Below, in pieces: positions 31,794 through 41,476 of a stretch of DNA of 64,000 bases; the first letter of the stretch is position 1, and each line of letters starts with the position of its first letter. Position numbers and translations under genes: made by a program. Source of the DNA: Achromobacter piechaudii NBRC 102461 (GTDB lineage: Bacteria; Pseudomonadota; Gammaproteobacteria; Burkholderiales; Burkholderiaceae_B); contig NZ_BCTK01000001.1 in assembly GCF_001571245.1 (NCBI RefSeq), positions 1,302,001 through 1,366,000 of the forward strand, in the 5' to 3' direction. The notes below the pieces were generated by a model. It was given only the letters and a program-made list of their open reading frames with translations. It was not told where the DNA came from and did not search any database.

Positions 31794-32261
31794 TCAGCTA
31801 CGCGCCGGCTTGTTGCCGTGCGACACGCTGGGCGTGTCGCGGAACAAGGACATATGCGTATGGGTTGCGACCCAGGCGTCGCCAATGGCATTGCGGGCGA
31901 ACGAGACCGTGGCGCGGCCCACGCGCTCGAAGGGTTTGCCGTCTGGGTGATAGCCGGTGGAATCCCACACCGCCATGCCGACGGCGAACAGGCGGTCGGG
32001 GGACACCAGGCAATGTACGTCGTCCAGCCGCCAGACAAAGTCGTCGATGGTGAACCACACATTGCGCCACTGCGTCTGCTCCGCGTGATCACGGCCGGTG
32101 ACGAAGTTGGTGTAGGTGCCGAAGGCGACGAAGTCCTCGGCAAAGAGAGGGCGGGCCGCGGCGTAGTCCACGGCCTGCACGTGGTCGGACAGTTCCTTGA
32201 ACCACGCGCGTACGGCGGCAGCGTCGGTGGCGTCAACGGGGACCAGGGCTTGCACGGACAT
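31794..32261 (-). CDS. NTF2-like / SnoaL-like family protein
   Basis: A 155-residue protein with the cone-shaped NTF2-like fold expected from AVRAWFKELSDHVQAVDYAAARPLFAEDF cut here into ARPLFAEDF and GRDHAEQTQWRNVW. VGRATVSFAR and a final HTHMSLFRD match the later strands. Members of this superfamily bind or turn over small molecules or act in stress roles; the specific function cannot be assigned. The frame runs to 32384, but the ATG at 32261 has GGAG eight bases upstream and begins at the conserved part. It is divergent from the GntR-type regulator and convergent with the esterase. Confidence 0.75.
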   Translation of the reverse strand: MSVQALVPVDATDAAAVRAWFKELSDHVQAVDYAAARPLFAEDFVAFGTYTNFVTGRDHAEQTQWRNVWFTIDDFVWRLDDVHCLVSPDRLFAVGMAVWDSTGYHPDGKPFERVGRATVSFARNAIGDAWVATHTHMSLFRDTPSVSHGNKPARS

Positions 32262-32617
32262 GAGGCTTGCTCCAGGGAAGTCAGAGGTTCGAAGCGGGAA
32301 GGATTGCATTAAGCCCCGGCAGGCCCCTGCCCGCAACCCCGACATGCCAATAAGGAAGCTCCCACGCGCGATGCGGTTCGGCATGCCGCGCGCGATGCCA
32401 CGAACGGATCACCCCGCTAGTGGTTTTCCCTGAAACGTAGAGAATTTGCGCGGCTCCCCGTTCCCAAGCTCGGCCGCGTCCGGTACATTTCGTCCAGTGG
32501 CCTGACCACTGGACCATCAGGCATCCAAACAAATCCGCGCAAACGCCAACCCGCCGCAAGACACATCCGCCCAAGACCTATTACGCTCTATCCCCCGGAA
32601 CCCTACCTCTACGCCCC
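32262..32617. promoter_or_regulatory. 356-base divergent intergenic region upstream of the GntR regulator
   Basis: This gap lies between the leftward NTF2-like gene and the rightward regulator. Its clearest element is a perfect inverted repeat at 32492-32514 (listed separately). A moderately AT-rich stretch with CCTATTACGCTCTATCC lies just before the regulator gene and may hold a promoter, but no clear -35/-10 pair is visible. No conserved small open reading frame or RNA gene was recognised. Confidence 0.4.
32492..32514. promoter_or_regulatory. Perfect inverted repeat, probable GntR/FadR-type operator
   Basis: The 9-base arms GTCCAGTGG and CCACTGGAC flank the spacer CCTGA. The centre, TGGCCTGACCA, resembles the TGGTNNNACCA type of site bound by FadR-subfamily (FCD-domain) regulators. 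It lies 104 bases upstream of the adjacent regulator gene, consistent with autoregulation. No second copy was noticed in front of the transporter genes. Confidence 0.55.
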
Positions 32618-33367
32618 ATGACTTCCCTTCAGGCCGTTGCCTCCACCCGCCTCTACCGCATGATTGCCGACCAGATCGCCGCGCGCATCAAGGCGGGGGA
32701 TTTTCCTGCTGGCGGCCGCTTGCCGGCCGAGCGGGAATTGGCCGAGCAATTGCAGGTAAGCCGGGCGTCGGTGCGCGAAGCGCTGATCGCGTTGGAAATC
32801 GAAGGCTATGTGGATGTGCGGGTCGGTACGGGCGTGTTCGTGTGCCCGCCGCGTGAAGACGGCCAGTATCAGGACGCGCAAAGCGCGCAAGGCACCACCT
32901 CGGCGGCCACGGCCGACAACGTCGATGCCACCGATATCGGCCCGTTCGATCTGTTGGAAACGCGCTTGCTGATCGAGCCGGAATGCGCGGCGCTGGCGGC
33001 GCAGAAGGCTTCGCCCGCGCAGATCGCCGCCATCCGCGCCGCGCACGAAGGCATGTCGCTGACGGAGTCGCCCAGCGTGCATGACCGCGCGTTCCATAGC
33101 GCCATCGGCGCGGCCTGCGGCAACGCCGCGCTGGCCGCCGCCATTTCGCACATCTGGCACCTGAGCACCTTGAGCCCCGTGTTTCACCGCCTGGAAGAAC
33201 ACTTCGTGACCACCAAGGTGTGGAGCGAAGCGCAGAAAGAACACGAACGCATCCTCGCGGCCATCGTCGACCGCGACCCCATCCGCGCACGCCACGCCAT
33301 GCACGACCATCTGGTCGGCATCCTGGCGCGCCTGCGCGAAGATTTCGGCAATGGCGGGATTCGATGA
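32618..33367 (+). CDS. GntR-family transcriptional regulator, FadR/FCD subfamily
   Basis: A 249-residue DNA-binding repressor or activator. The N-terminal winged helix-turn-helix (about residues 8-75) shows the GntR pattern: GDFPAGGRLPAERELAEQL, then VSRASVREALIALEIEGYV. The C-terminal all-helical FCD ligand domain (about 105-240) has LLETRLLIEPECAALAA, DRAFHSAIG and ILAAIVDRDPIRARHAM; such domains usually bind a metal and a carboxylic acid. It precedes a rightward catabolic gene run and is probably its local regulator. A palindromic operator candidate lies upstream. The effector is unknown. Confidence 0.9.
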   Translation: MTSLQAVASTRLYRMIADQIAARIKAGDFPAGGRLPAERELAEQLQVSRASVREALIALEIEGYVDVRVGTGVFVCPPREDGQYQDAQSAQGTTSAATADNVDATDIGPFDLLETRLLIEPECAALAAQKASPAQIAAIRAAHEGMSLTESPSVHDRAFHSAIGAACGNAALAAAISHIWHLSTLSPVFHRLEEHFVTTKVWSEAQKEHERILAAIVDRDPIRARHAMHDHLVGILARLREDFGNGGIR

Positions 33368-33409
33368 TGCGATGACCCACCGACCCCTGACCGGCTGACG
33401 CCTCAGCCC

Positions 33410-33425
33410 GGCGCCTTCGGGCGCT
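33410..33425 (+). terminator. UUCG-loop hairpin after the regulator gene
   Basis: GCGCC and GGCGC pair around a stable TTCG tetraloop, extended by a G-T wobble pair. It lies 43 bases after the regulator stop. There is no T run behind it, so it may end or only partly stop the regulator transcript, or protect its 3' end. Confidence 0.35.
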
Positions 33426-33509
33426 CTCCCCTACCGACCGTGCATGCACCGCCGGCGCCCAGCGCGCTGCCCGCGGCAAGGGGAGCGGCTTGCCCGCCGG
33501 ATCATGAAT

Positions 33510-33538
33510 TTGCAGTGCCCGTTCGTCAAACACATAAA
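33510..33538 (+). promoter_or_regulatory. Possible sigma-70-type promoter before the second ABC operon
   Basis: TTGCAG and CATAAA are separated by 17 bases and each match four of six consensus positions. The predicted transcript start would be only about 12 bases before the ATG, leaving a very short leader that still contains the Shine-Dalgarno. This makes the call uncertain. Confidence 0.25.
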
Positions 33539-33556
33539 ACATATCAAGGTGAAAAC

Positions 33557-35062
33557 ATGCAGCTGACCCGTACCGTGAAGCTAGTGAGCGCGGCGCTACT
33601 CGCGCTAGGCGCTCATGCCGCCCAGGCCAACAAGGCCGACAACTCGTTGAACATCGCGTTCGACGCCGCGCCCGCCACGCTGGACGCCTATAAGGAATCG
33701 GACCGTCCCGGCCTGGCGCTGGCGCGCATGGTGTTCTCGGGGCTGCTGCAAAAAAATCAGGACACGGGTGAATTCGGTCCGTCCATCGCCACGGGCTACA
33801 AGTTCGTCGACGACACCACCATCGACCTGCCGATCCGCCGCGACGTGAAGTTTCACGACGGCTCGCTGCTGACCATCGACGACGTGCTCTACACGCTGAA
33901 CCTGGTGTCCTCCGACGCCTACAAGGCGCGTTTTCAGAACCAGGTGGCGTGGATCGCCAAGGCGGAAAAGGTCGGCGACGACACGGTGCGCATCAAGATG
34001 AAGACGCCCTACCCGCTGGCGCTGGAAATGCTGTCGGAGAACCTGCCGATCTACCCGCGCAAGTACTACGAGGCCAACCAATCCGACATGGGCGCCAAGC
34101 CCATCGGCACCGGCCCCTATCGCCTGACGGACAGCCAGCCGGGCAGCCGCTACGTGTACGAGCGCTTCGACGACTACTTCGGCGCCAAGCCCGCCGTGCA
34201 GAAGCTGGTGGTGCGCGTGCTGCCGGACGCCAATACCCAATACGCCGAGCTGCTGTCCGGCGGCCTGGACTGGATCTGGCGCGTGCCGCCCGACGTGGCC
34301 AAGCGCATGGAGAAGACGCCGTCGGTCACGGTCAAGAGCAGCAGCATCATGCGCATCAGCTATATCTCGCTGAACCCGCGTTTTGACGATGGCAAATCGC
34401 CGCTGGCCAAGCAGCAGGTGCGCCAGGCCATCAACTACGCCATCGACCGCGAGGCCATCCGCCGCGCGCTGGTGGGTGGCGCGTCCAAGGTCATCAACGC
34501 CGCGTGCAACCCGGCCCAGTTCGGCTGCTCGGCCGATGTGCAGGCCTACAAGTTCGATCCGGCGCGCGCCAAGCAACTGCTGGCGCAGGCCGGCTACCCC
34601 AACGGCATTTCGCTGGACCTGGTGATCTCGGCCCCGCCGCGCAGCATCCTGGACGCGGCCGCTGCTCAGATGGCGCAGGCCGGCATCAAGCTGAATCTCG
34701 TCGAGCAGCAGTACGGCACGGCCATGACCAATTGGCGCGACGGCAAGATCGCCATGCTGGCGTCCAACTGGGGTTCCTACGGCATTGCCGACGCGGCGCT
34801 GTCCACCAGCAACTTCTTCCGTGGCGGCCCTGACGACCAGGCGCGCAACCCGGAAGTCATCAAGTACCTGGAAACGGCGGACACGTCGGTCGACCGCGAA
34901 CTGCGCGCCAAGAACTACGCCGCCGCGCAGAAGATCGTGGCCGACGAGGCGTACTGGGTGCCGTTGTGGAACCACTCGCTGAACGCCGTGCAGGCCAAAG
35001 ACCTGAACTTCTCGGTGGACGGCGACGAGTTTCCGCGTTTCTACAAGGCCACCTGGAACTGA
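33557..35062 (+). CDS. Peptide/nickel-type ABC transporter substrate-binding protein (SBP family 5)
   Basis: A 501-residue periplasmic binding protein with a clear Sec signal peptide (KLVSAALLALGAHAAQA, cleavage after residue 24). Family features are NIAFDAAPATLDAYKESD, LARMVFSGLL, VKFHDGSLLTIDDVLYTL, GTGPYRLTDSQPG and KQQVRQAINYAIDREAI. The ATG at 33557 has AAGGTG about seven bases upstream; the longer frame to 33440 has no signal peptide. It would supply the permeases and ATPases that follow. A stem-loop lies between this gene and the first permease. It is not closely similar by eye to the other binding protein in the window, so a different ligand is likely. Confidence 0.92.
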   Translation: MQLTRTVKLVSAALLALGAHAAQANKADNSLNIAFDAAPATLDAYKESDRPGLALARMVFSGLLQKNQDTGEFGPSIATGYKFVDDTTIDLPIRRDVKFHDGSLLTIDDVLYTLNLVSSDAYKARFQNQVAWIAKAEKVGDDTVRIKMKTPYPLALEMLSENLPIYPRKYYEANQSDMGAKPIGTGPYRLTDSQPGSRYVYERFDDYFGAKPAVQKLVVRVLPDANTQYAELLSGGLDWIWRVPPDVAKRMEKTPSVTVKSSSIMRISYISLNPRFDDGKSPLAKQQVRQAINYAIDREAIRRALVGGASKVINAACNPAQFGCSADVQAYKFDPARAKQLLAQAGYPNGISLDLVISAPPRSILDAAAAQMAQAGIKLNLVEQQYGTAMTNWRDGKIAMLASNWGSYGIADAALSTSNFFRGGPDDQARNPEVIKYLETADTSVDRELRAKNYAAAQKIVADEAYWVPLWNHSLNAVQAKDLNFSVDGDEFPRFYKATWN

Positions 35063-35099
35063 TCCGGGCGGCCATCGCGCCAGCCGTTGTGTCAGTCCG

Positions 35100-35124
35100 G
35101 TCCGGGCGCCGCATGCGCCCGGGC
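35100..35124 (+). repeat. Intercistronic stem-loop after the binding-protein gene
   Basis: CCGGGCGC (35102-35109) pairs perfectly with GCGCCCGG (35115-35122) around CGCAT, extended by a T-G wobble and a G-C pair. There is no T run. Hairpins in this place are common in binding-protein-dependent transporter operons, where they stabilise the upstream message and lower permease expression. Confidence 0.5.
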
Positions 35125-35164
35125 GGGACGGCGCGCGCCGGTGCACGCCGACAAAGGTTGACCC

Positions 35165-36082
35165 ATGATTGCATTCCTGTATCGCCGCTTGCTGGTCGCC
35201 GCCCTGCTGGTGGTGTTCGTGTCGCTGATCAGCTTCTCGCTGGTGTTCGCCTCCGGCAACCCGGCCGCGCGGCTGGCGGGCGAAGGCAGCGCGGCCGACG
35301 CCGCCCGCCTCTCGCAGCAGCACGGTTTTGACGACCCCATCCTGGTGCAGTACGGCCGCTGGCTCACGGGCGTGGTCCGGGGCGACTTCGGCGACAGCCT
35401 GTATTTCAACCGCCCCGTGGCCGAACTGCTGGGCCAGCATTTTCCCGCCACGGCCAAGCTGGGCCTGGCGGCGATGGCGTTTGCGCTGCTGCTGGCGATC
35501 CCGCTGGGCGTGCTGGCGGGATTGCGCAAGGGTTCGCTGATCGACCGGGCCACCATGCTGCTGTCCGCGTGCGCGCAGGCCATGCCGCCGTTCTGCCTGG
35601 CGTTCCTCTTGATCATCGTGTTCAGCGTGCGCAACCAGTGGCTGCCCGCCTCGGGCTTTGACAGCTGGAAGCACTACGTGATGCCGGTGGTGGCGCTGGG
35701 GCTCTTTGCCATGCCGGCGATGCTGCGGCTGATGAAGTCCGAGATGGAAACCGTGCTGGCCACCGACTACATCCGCACCGCGCGCGCCATGGGTCTGGGC
35801 GGCCCCAGCGTGGTGCTCAAGTACGCGCTGCGCAACGCCTTGCGGCCGCTAGTGTCGTTGGCCGCCGCGCAGATGGGCACCTTGCTGGCCGGCTCCGTCG
35901 TGATCGAAACCGTGTTCGCCATCAATGGCGCCGGCCTCTTGGCCTGGACGTCCATCCTGCGCGGCGACTTTCCCACGATGCAGGCGCTGATCCTGATCTT
36001 CGCGCTGATCTACATCGTCCTCACCCTGTTCGCCGACCTGGTCAACGGTTGGCTGGATCCCCGCGTGCGAGCCGCCTCATGA
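35165..36082 (+). CDS. ABC transporter permease, DppB/OppB type
   Basis: A 305-residue inner-membrane permease. The N-terminal segment LLVAALLVVFVSLISFSLVF is followed by a periplasmic loop with DDPILVQYGRWLTGVVRGDFG, here cited as LVQYGRWL and GDFGDSL. The coupling loop is YIRTARAMGLGGPSVVLKY, with SVVIETVFAINGAGL after it. AAAGG lies seven bases before the ATG. The stop overlaps the next ATG. It forms a heterodimer with the DppC-type protein encoded next. Confidence 0.92.
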   Translation: MIAFLYRRLLVAALLVVFVSLISFSLVFASGNPAARLAGEGSAADAARLSQQHGFDDPILVQYGRWLTGVVRGDFGDSLYFNRPVAELLGQHFPATAKLGLAAMAFALLLAIPLGVLAGLRKGSLIDRATMLLSACAQAMPPFCLAFLLIIVFSVRNQWLPASGFDSWKHYVMPVVALGLFAMPAMLRLMKSEMETVLATDYIRTARAMGLGGPSVVLKYALRNALRPLVSLAAAQMGTLLAGSVVIETVFAINGAGLLAWTSILRGDFPTMQALILIFALIYIVLTLFADLVNGWLDPRVRAAS

Positions 36083-36948
36083 ATAACGCTATTGCAACTA
36101 CCCTGCCCGCCGCGCCGCGCGCTGACCGCGTTGCCCGCGCCGGCCGACGGTTTGGCTTAGGCCTGCTGGCGCTGCTGGTGCTGGCCGGCCTGATCGGCCC
36201 GTACCTGATCCCGCACGATCCCTATACGCAGGACCTGCTGGCCCGCTTGCAGGAACCGGTGTGGGCCGAGGGCGGCGACTGGAATCACATCCTGGGCACC
36301 GACCAATTGGGCCGCGACGTGCTGGCGCGTGCGCTGTACGGCGTGCGGGTGTCGGCGCTGATCGGCCTGTCGGTCGCCCTGATGGGCGGACTGATCGGCA
36401 CCACGCTGGGCGTGGTCGCCGGCTACTTCGGTGGCGCGGTGGACCGCGCCGTGTCTTTCCTGATCACCGCCCGACTGGCGCTGCCGATCATCCTGGTGGC
36501 GCTGGCCGTGGTGTCGGTGGTGGGCGCATCGCTGACCGTGGTGGTGCTGGTGCTGGGCCTGCTGCTGTGGGAACGCTATGCGCTGGTCGCGCGCACCATG
36601 GCCGCTGGCCTGCGCAATGCCGAATTCGTCACCGCCTCGCGCCTGCAAGGCTGCACGCATCTGCAAATCATCTGGCGCGACATCCTGCCGAACCTGGTGG
36701 GCAACCTGCTCATCATCGGCACGGTGGATGCGGCCATGGCGATCACGCTGGAAGCCTCGCTGTCGTTTCTGGGGCTGGGCGTGCCCGCGCCGATGCCATC
36801 GCTCGGCCTGATGATCGCCGAGGGCAAAGAGAACATGTTGTTCCAGCCCTCGCTGGTCGTCATTCCCAGCATCGTGCTGTTCGTGCTGGTGCTGTGCGTG
36901 AACCGCGCGGGCGAAACGCTGCGCGCCATCCAGATGAAGAAGGGTTGA
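36079..36948 (+). CDS. ABC transporter permease, DppC/OppC type
   Basis: A 289-residue inner-membrane permease. IPHDPYTQDL, GTDQLGRDVLARALYG and the coupling loop EFVTASRLQGCTHLQIIWRD mark the DppC/OppC group, as does LEASLSFLGLGVPAPMPS. The ATG at 36079 overlaps the preceding stop (ATGA); the frame open upstream is a shadow of that gene. Only four bases separate it from the first ATPase gene. Confidence 0.92.
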   Translation: MNNAIATTLPAAPRADRVARAGRRFGLGLLALLVLAGLIGPYLIPHDPYTQDLLARLQEPVWAEGGDWNHILGTDQLGRDVLARALYGVRVSALIGLSVALMGGLIGTTLGVVAGYFGGAVDRAVSFLITARLALPIILVALAVVSVVGASLTVVVLVLGLLLWERYALVARTMAAGLRNAEFVTASRLQGCTHLQIIWRDILPNLVGNLLIIGTVDAAMAITLEASLSFLGLGVPAPMPSLGLMIAEGKENMLFQPSLVVIPSIVLFVLVLCVNRAGETLRAIQMKKG

Positions 36949-36952
36949 CGCC

Positions 36953-37947
<995 letters not shown>

Positions 37948-37951
<4 letters not shown>

Positions 37952-38793
37952 GCACGCACATGAATTCGCGCATGAACGCAGACAAGGACGGACAAGCATC
38001 CTCGGCCAGCATCTGCCTGAATGCCCTGTCTTTTCAATATGGCCGCGCCGGCCTGTTCTCGCGCCGCCCGGCGCCGCGCATCCTGCACGATATCGATCTG
38101 CATGTGCCGGCCGGCAAGACCATCGGACTGGTGGGCGAATCGGGCAGCGGCAAGTCCACCATCGCCAAGCTGATGCTGGGGCTTTTGGCGCCCACCCAGG
38201 GCCAGGCGCTGCTGGACGGCAAGCCGCTGGCGGCAATGCCGGCGCGTGCCCGCGCTCGCCGCATCCAGATGGTGTTCCAGGATCCGTATTCCTCGCTCAA
38301 CCCGCGCCGCACCATCCATGAAATCCTGACCGCACCGCTACGCGTGCATCACATGGGCAACGCCACCACGCAGGCGGCCGCCGTGCGCGACATGATGGAC
38401 GCGGTCGGCCTGGCGCCCGCCTTCGCCGCTCGGTATCCGCGCGAACTGTCGGGCGGACAGCGCCAGCGCGTCGCCATTGCGCGCGCACTGATGCTGGAGC
38501 CGCAACTCTTGATCTGCGACGAACCCACGTCCGCGCTGGATGTGTCGGTGCAGGCGCAGATCCTGAATCTGCTGATGGAGCTGCAACGCGAACGCGGCCT
38601 GGGCTATCTGTTCATCAGCCACAACCTGGCGGTGGTGCAGCACATTGCCGACGAGATCGTGGTGCTGCAAGGCGGCCGCGTGGTCGAGCGCGGCGTGGCG
38701 GACCAGGTTTATTTTTCGCCGGTCCACCCCTACACCCGGCAACTGATCGGCGCGACGCTGGCCGTGCCGCAAGCGCGGGAGCTCGCCGCATGA
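37948..38793 (+). CDS. ABC transporter ATP-binding protein, DppF/OppF type
   Basis: A 281-residue ATPase, somewhat short for the DppF group because it ends soon after HPYTRQLIGATL. Walker A is [10 protein letters not shown]-loop FQDPYSSLNPR, signature LSGGQRQR and Walker B LLICDEPTSALD. The residues FSRRPAPRILHDIDL match the typical N-terminal DppF insertion before the core. The ATG at 37948 overlaps the DppD-type stop; other nearby Met codons (37960, 37972) are possible starts. The stop overlaps the start of the beta-propeller gene (ATGA). Confidence 0.92.
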
Positions 38794-39929
38794 AGACGAC
38801 ATCCCCCGCGCCGCATTACCTGCTGATCGGCAATGACGAGAAGGTCACCTGGGACGACGGCCACATCCGCTTCAAGCCGCCGGGGCATGACACCCTGAGC
38901 ATCTTCGAGACCGCCGCCGATCCGGCCGTGCCCCGACTGGTGGCGAGCTTGCCACTGCCCAATTCGCTGTTCGGTCCGCCCGTCAATCTGGCGGTGACGC
39001 CCGACCAGCGGCTGGCCCTGATCGCCGATTCCATGGACTGGCCCGCGCGCGCCGATGGCGCCGGCTGGCAGCCCACGCCGGGCCGCGATCTGTACGTGGT
39101 GGACCTGGCCGCCAACCCGCCCGCCATCGTGCAGACGCTGCAAGTCGGTCTGCAACCGTCGGGCTTGTCGATCAACCGCGCCGGCACACTGGCGCTGGTG
39201 GCGAACAAGGCGGGCCGGTCGGTATCCGTGCTGGCGTTGCGCGAGGGCCGCGCCCAGGTCTGCGGCGAGGTCGACGTGGGTACGCCCGTCGTCGCCGTCT
39301 CGTTCTCGGCCGATGGACGCCGCGCCTTCGTCGTCAAGACCGACACCCATCGACTGGGCGTGCTGCATATCGATGAAACCGGCCCCACGCCGCGCGTCAC
39401 GCATGACCCCGCCGAAGACCTGACCACCGGCCTGGTGCCCTTCAATCTGGTCGTCTCGCCCGATGGCGCGCTGGCGCTGGTGGTGGACATGGGCAGCCCG
39501 ACGGCGTCTGACGGCCATGCGGATTCCATCAGCGTGATCGATCTGCTGGCCACGCCGCCGCGCGTGATCGACCGGCTGATGGTGGAAGACGGACCCGAAG
39601 GCATCGCCATCAGCCCCGACGGTCGCTACGCCGCCGTGGCCATCGTGCAAGGCTCGAACAACCCATCGTCGGCGTGGTTCCACCACCCTCGCGGGCAGAT
39701 CGTGCTGCTTCGCATCGATGGAATGCGCGTCACGCGCGCGGGCGCCATCGACGTGGGCGCGTTGCCCGAAGGCATCGCGTTCAGCCCCGACAGCCGCTTT
39801 CTGTACGTGGGCAATTTTCTTGACGCAAGCCTGCAAGTGCTGGCCGTGGGAGACAACGGCCTGCGCGACACGGGAACAGGCATCGCCCTGCCCGGCCACC
39901 CCGCCTCCATGCGGGCGCAATCCTACTGA
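38790..39929 (+). CDS. YncE/YVTN-type beta-propeller protein
   Basis: A 379-residue repeat protein built of beta-propeller blades. Recurrent blade signatures are NLAVTPDQRLALIAD, GLSINRAGTLALVAN, AVSFSADGRRAFVV, NLVVSPDGALALVVD, GIAISPDGRYAAVA and GIAFSPDSRFLYVG, so at least six blades are visible. No signal peptide or membrane segment is seen, so it should be cytoplasmic. It is translationally coupled to the ABC operon and sits just before a TRAP transporter. Related lactonase-fold propellers (6-phosphogluconolactonase type) hydrolyse sugar lactones, and others only bind proteins or ligands. The function here is open. Confidence 0.78.
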   Translation: MKTTSPAPHYLLIGNDEKVTWDDGHIRFKPPGHDTLSIFETAADPAVPRLVASLPLPNSLFGPPVNLAVTPDQRLALIADSMDWPARADGAGWQPTPGRDLYVVDLAANPPAIVQTLQVGLQPSGLSINRAGTLALVANKAGRSVSVLALREGRAQVCGEVDVGTPVVAVSFSADGRRAFVVKTDTHRLGVLHIDETGPTPRVTHDPAEDLTTGLVPFNLVVSPDGALALVVDMGSPTASDGHADSISVIDLLATPPRVIDRLMVEDGPEGIAISPDGRYAAVAIVQGSNNPSSAWFHHPRGQIVLLRIDGMRVTRAGAIDVGALPEGIAFSPDSRFLYVGNFLDASLQVLAVGDNGLRDTGTGIALPGHPASMRAQSY

Positions 39930-39997
39930 GCGGGGCCGCACCCCGCCGCTTATCGACCCCTCCACCCATCCATCACCTTTGCATCTGGAGTTACCCC

Positions 39998-40993
39998 ATG
40001 ACCCACGCTCCCCAAACGTTTCGCGCCCTGATCGGCGGCGCCCTGGTCGCCATGGCAGGCATTGCGCCGCTGTCGGCCCACGCCATGGACATCAAGCTGG
40101 GCCACGTGCTGGCCCCCAGCCACAGCTGGAACAAGGCGGCCGAAGGCTTTGCCGCCGAGGTCAAGGAAAAGACCGCCGGCCGCGTCAACTTCGTGCTGTT
40201 CCCCAGCGGCCAGCTGGGCAATGAAAAAACCATGCTGGAAGGCTTGCAGATCGGCAGCCAGGGCGCAGCCATCATCGGCTCGGGTTCCTTGCAGCCGATC
40301 GAACCGAAGTTTGGCGTGGTCGAGCTGCCCTATACGTGGTCGTCGTCGCAACAGGCGTACAAGGCGTTTGACGGCGAGCTGGGCGAGGCGCTGGCCAAGC
40401 TGGCCGACAAGAAGAACCTGACCATTATTTCGTGGTGGGAAAACGGCTTTCGCCACGTGACCAACAACCGCGGCCCGGTCGCCAAGCCGGCTGACCTGAA
40501 TGGCCTGAAAACGCGCGTCACCCCCGACAAGATGCGCCTGGACACCTTCACCGCGCTGGGCGCGAACCCTGCCCCGCTGGCGTTCGGCGAGCTGTATTCG
40601 GCCTTGCAGCAAAAGGTGTTCGACGCGCAGGAGAACCCGCTGTCCATCATCTACACCTCGTCGTTCTTCGAAGTGCAGAAGTACCTGTCCTTGACCGGCC
40701 ACGTCTGGGGTCCGGCCAACCTGATCGTCTCCAAGCCCGTCTGGAACCGCATCTCGGCCGATGACAAGAAGGTGGTGCAGGCCGCCGCCGACAAGTGGCG
40801 CGACGCGCAGCGCAAGATGATCACCGATGGCGACCAGCAATTCGTGGCGCAGCTCAAAGAGAAAGGCATGCAGGTCAACGAGGTCGACAAGACCGCCTTC
40901 GCCGCCGCCGTGCAGCCCGTGTGGAAGACCTATTCGGTCACCTACGGCCCCGAGCTGATGGCAATCGTGCAGAAGTACCGCGAGGCCCAGTAA
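39998..40993 (+). CDS. TRAP transporter substrate-binding protein, DctP type
   Basis: A 331-residue periplasmic receptor. The signal peptide (LIGGALVAMAGIAPLSAHA, cleavage near residue 29) precedes IKLGHVLAPSHSWNKAAEGFA, cited as GHVLAPSHSW, the usual DctP start. FPSGQLGNEKTMLEGLQIG and the region around LKTRVTPDKM, where the conserved Arg of DctP proteins usually binds the ligand carboxylate, also fit. GGAG lies eight bases before the ATG. The stop shares a base with the DctQ start (TAATG). The ligand is probably an organic acid, but it cannot be named. Confidence 0.93.
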   Translation: MTHAPQTFRALIGGALVAMAGIAPLSAHAMDIKLGHVLAPSHSWNKAAEGFAAEVKEKTAGRVNFVLFPSGQLGNEKTMLEGLQIGSQGAAIIGSGSLQPIEPKFGVVELPYTWSSSQQAYKAFDGELGEALAKLADKKNLTIISWWENGFRHVTNNRGPVAKPADLNGLKTRVTPDKMRLDTFTALGANPAPLAFGELYSALQQKVFDAQENPLSIIYTSSFFEVQKYLSLTGHVWGPANLIVSKPVWNRISADDKKVVQAAADKWRDAQRKMITDGDQQFVAQLKEKGMQVNEVDKTAFAAAVQPVWKTYSVTYGPELMAIVQKYREAQ

Positions 40994-41472
40994 TGCTCAA
41001 CCGACTGTCCGCCATTCTGTCGGGCATCAGCAAGGCCTTCGCCGCCGTGGCGGTGGCCTTGCTGGCGATCCTGATCTCTTACGTGGTGTTCACGCGCTTC
41101 GTCACGCACACCACGCCGCATTGGGCCGAGGAACTGCCGCGCCTGGTGCTGGTGTGGTCGGCCTTCATCGGCGGCGTGGTGTGCAGCTACGAACGCTCTC
41201 ACCTCATGGCCGGCCTGCTGCCCTTCATGGTGCGCAACCCGCGAGTGCTGATGGCCTTCGAGCGGCTGAACCAGGCGCTGGTCATTGTTGGCCTGGCGGT
41301 GCTGGGCTACGCCGGCTGGCAGTTGGCCGAACTGACCGGCGACCAGACGCTGCCCGCGTTGGACGTGTCGGCAGGCACGGTCTACCTGGCGCTGCCGTTC
41401 GCGTGCGCGGTCACCATCGTCGTCCATCTGGCGCAACTGTTCTCGCCCACCCCCGCCACGGCAAAGGAATAA
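40993..41472 (+). CDS. TRAP transporter small permease, DctQ type
   Basis: A 159-residue inner-membrane protein with four hydrophobic helices: AAVAVALLAILISYVVFTRF, WSAFIGGVVCSYER, LVIVGLAVLGYAGWQ and VYLALPFACAVTIVV. The motif WAEELPRLVLVW near residue 45 is typical of DctQ. The start ATG overlaps the DctP stop. The frame upstream of that is a shadow of dctP. It forms the membrane complex with the DctM subunit that begins four bases after its stop. Confidence 0.9.
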   Translation: MLNRLSAILSGISKAFAAVAVALLAILISYVVFTRFVTHTTPHWAEELPRLVLVWSAFIGGVVCSYERSHLMAGLLPFMVRNPRVLMAFERLNQALVIVGLAVLGYAGWQLAELTGDQTLPALDVSAGTVYLALPFACAVTIVVHLAQLFSPTPATAKE

Positions 41473-41476
41473 CAAG

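Noticed and set aside
33605-35674. 689-codon minus-strand open frame opposite the binding-protein and permease genes
   Set aside because: Crosses a gene boundary and an intergenic hairpin on the coding strand; composition of a GC-rich shadow.
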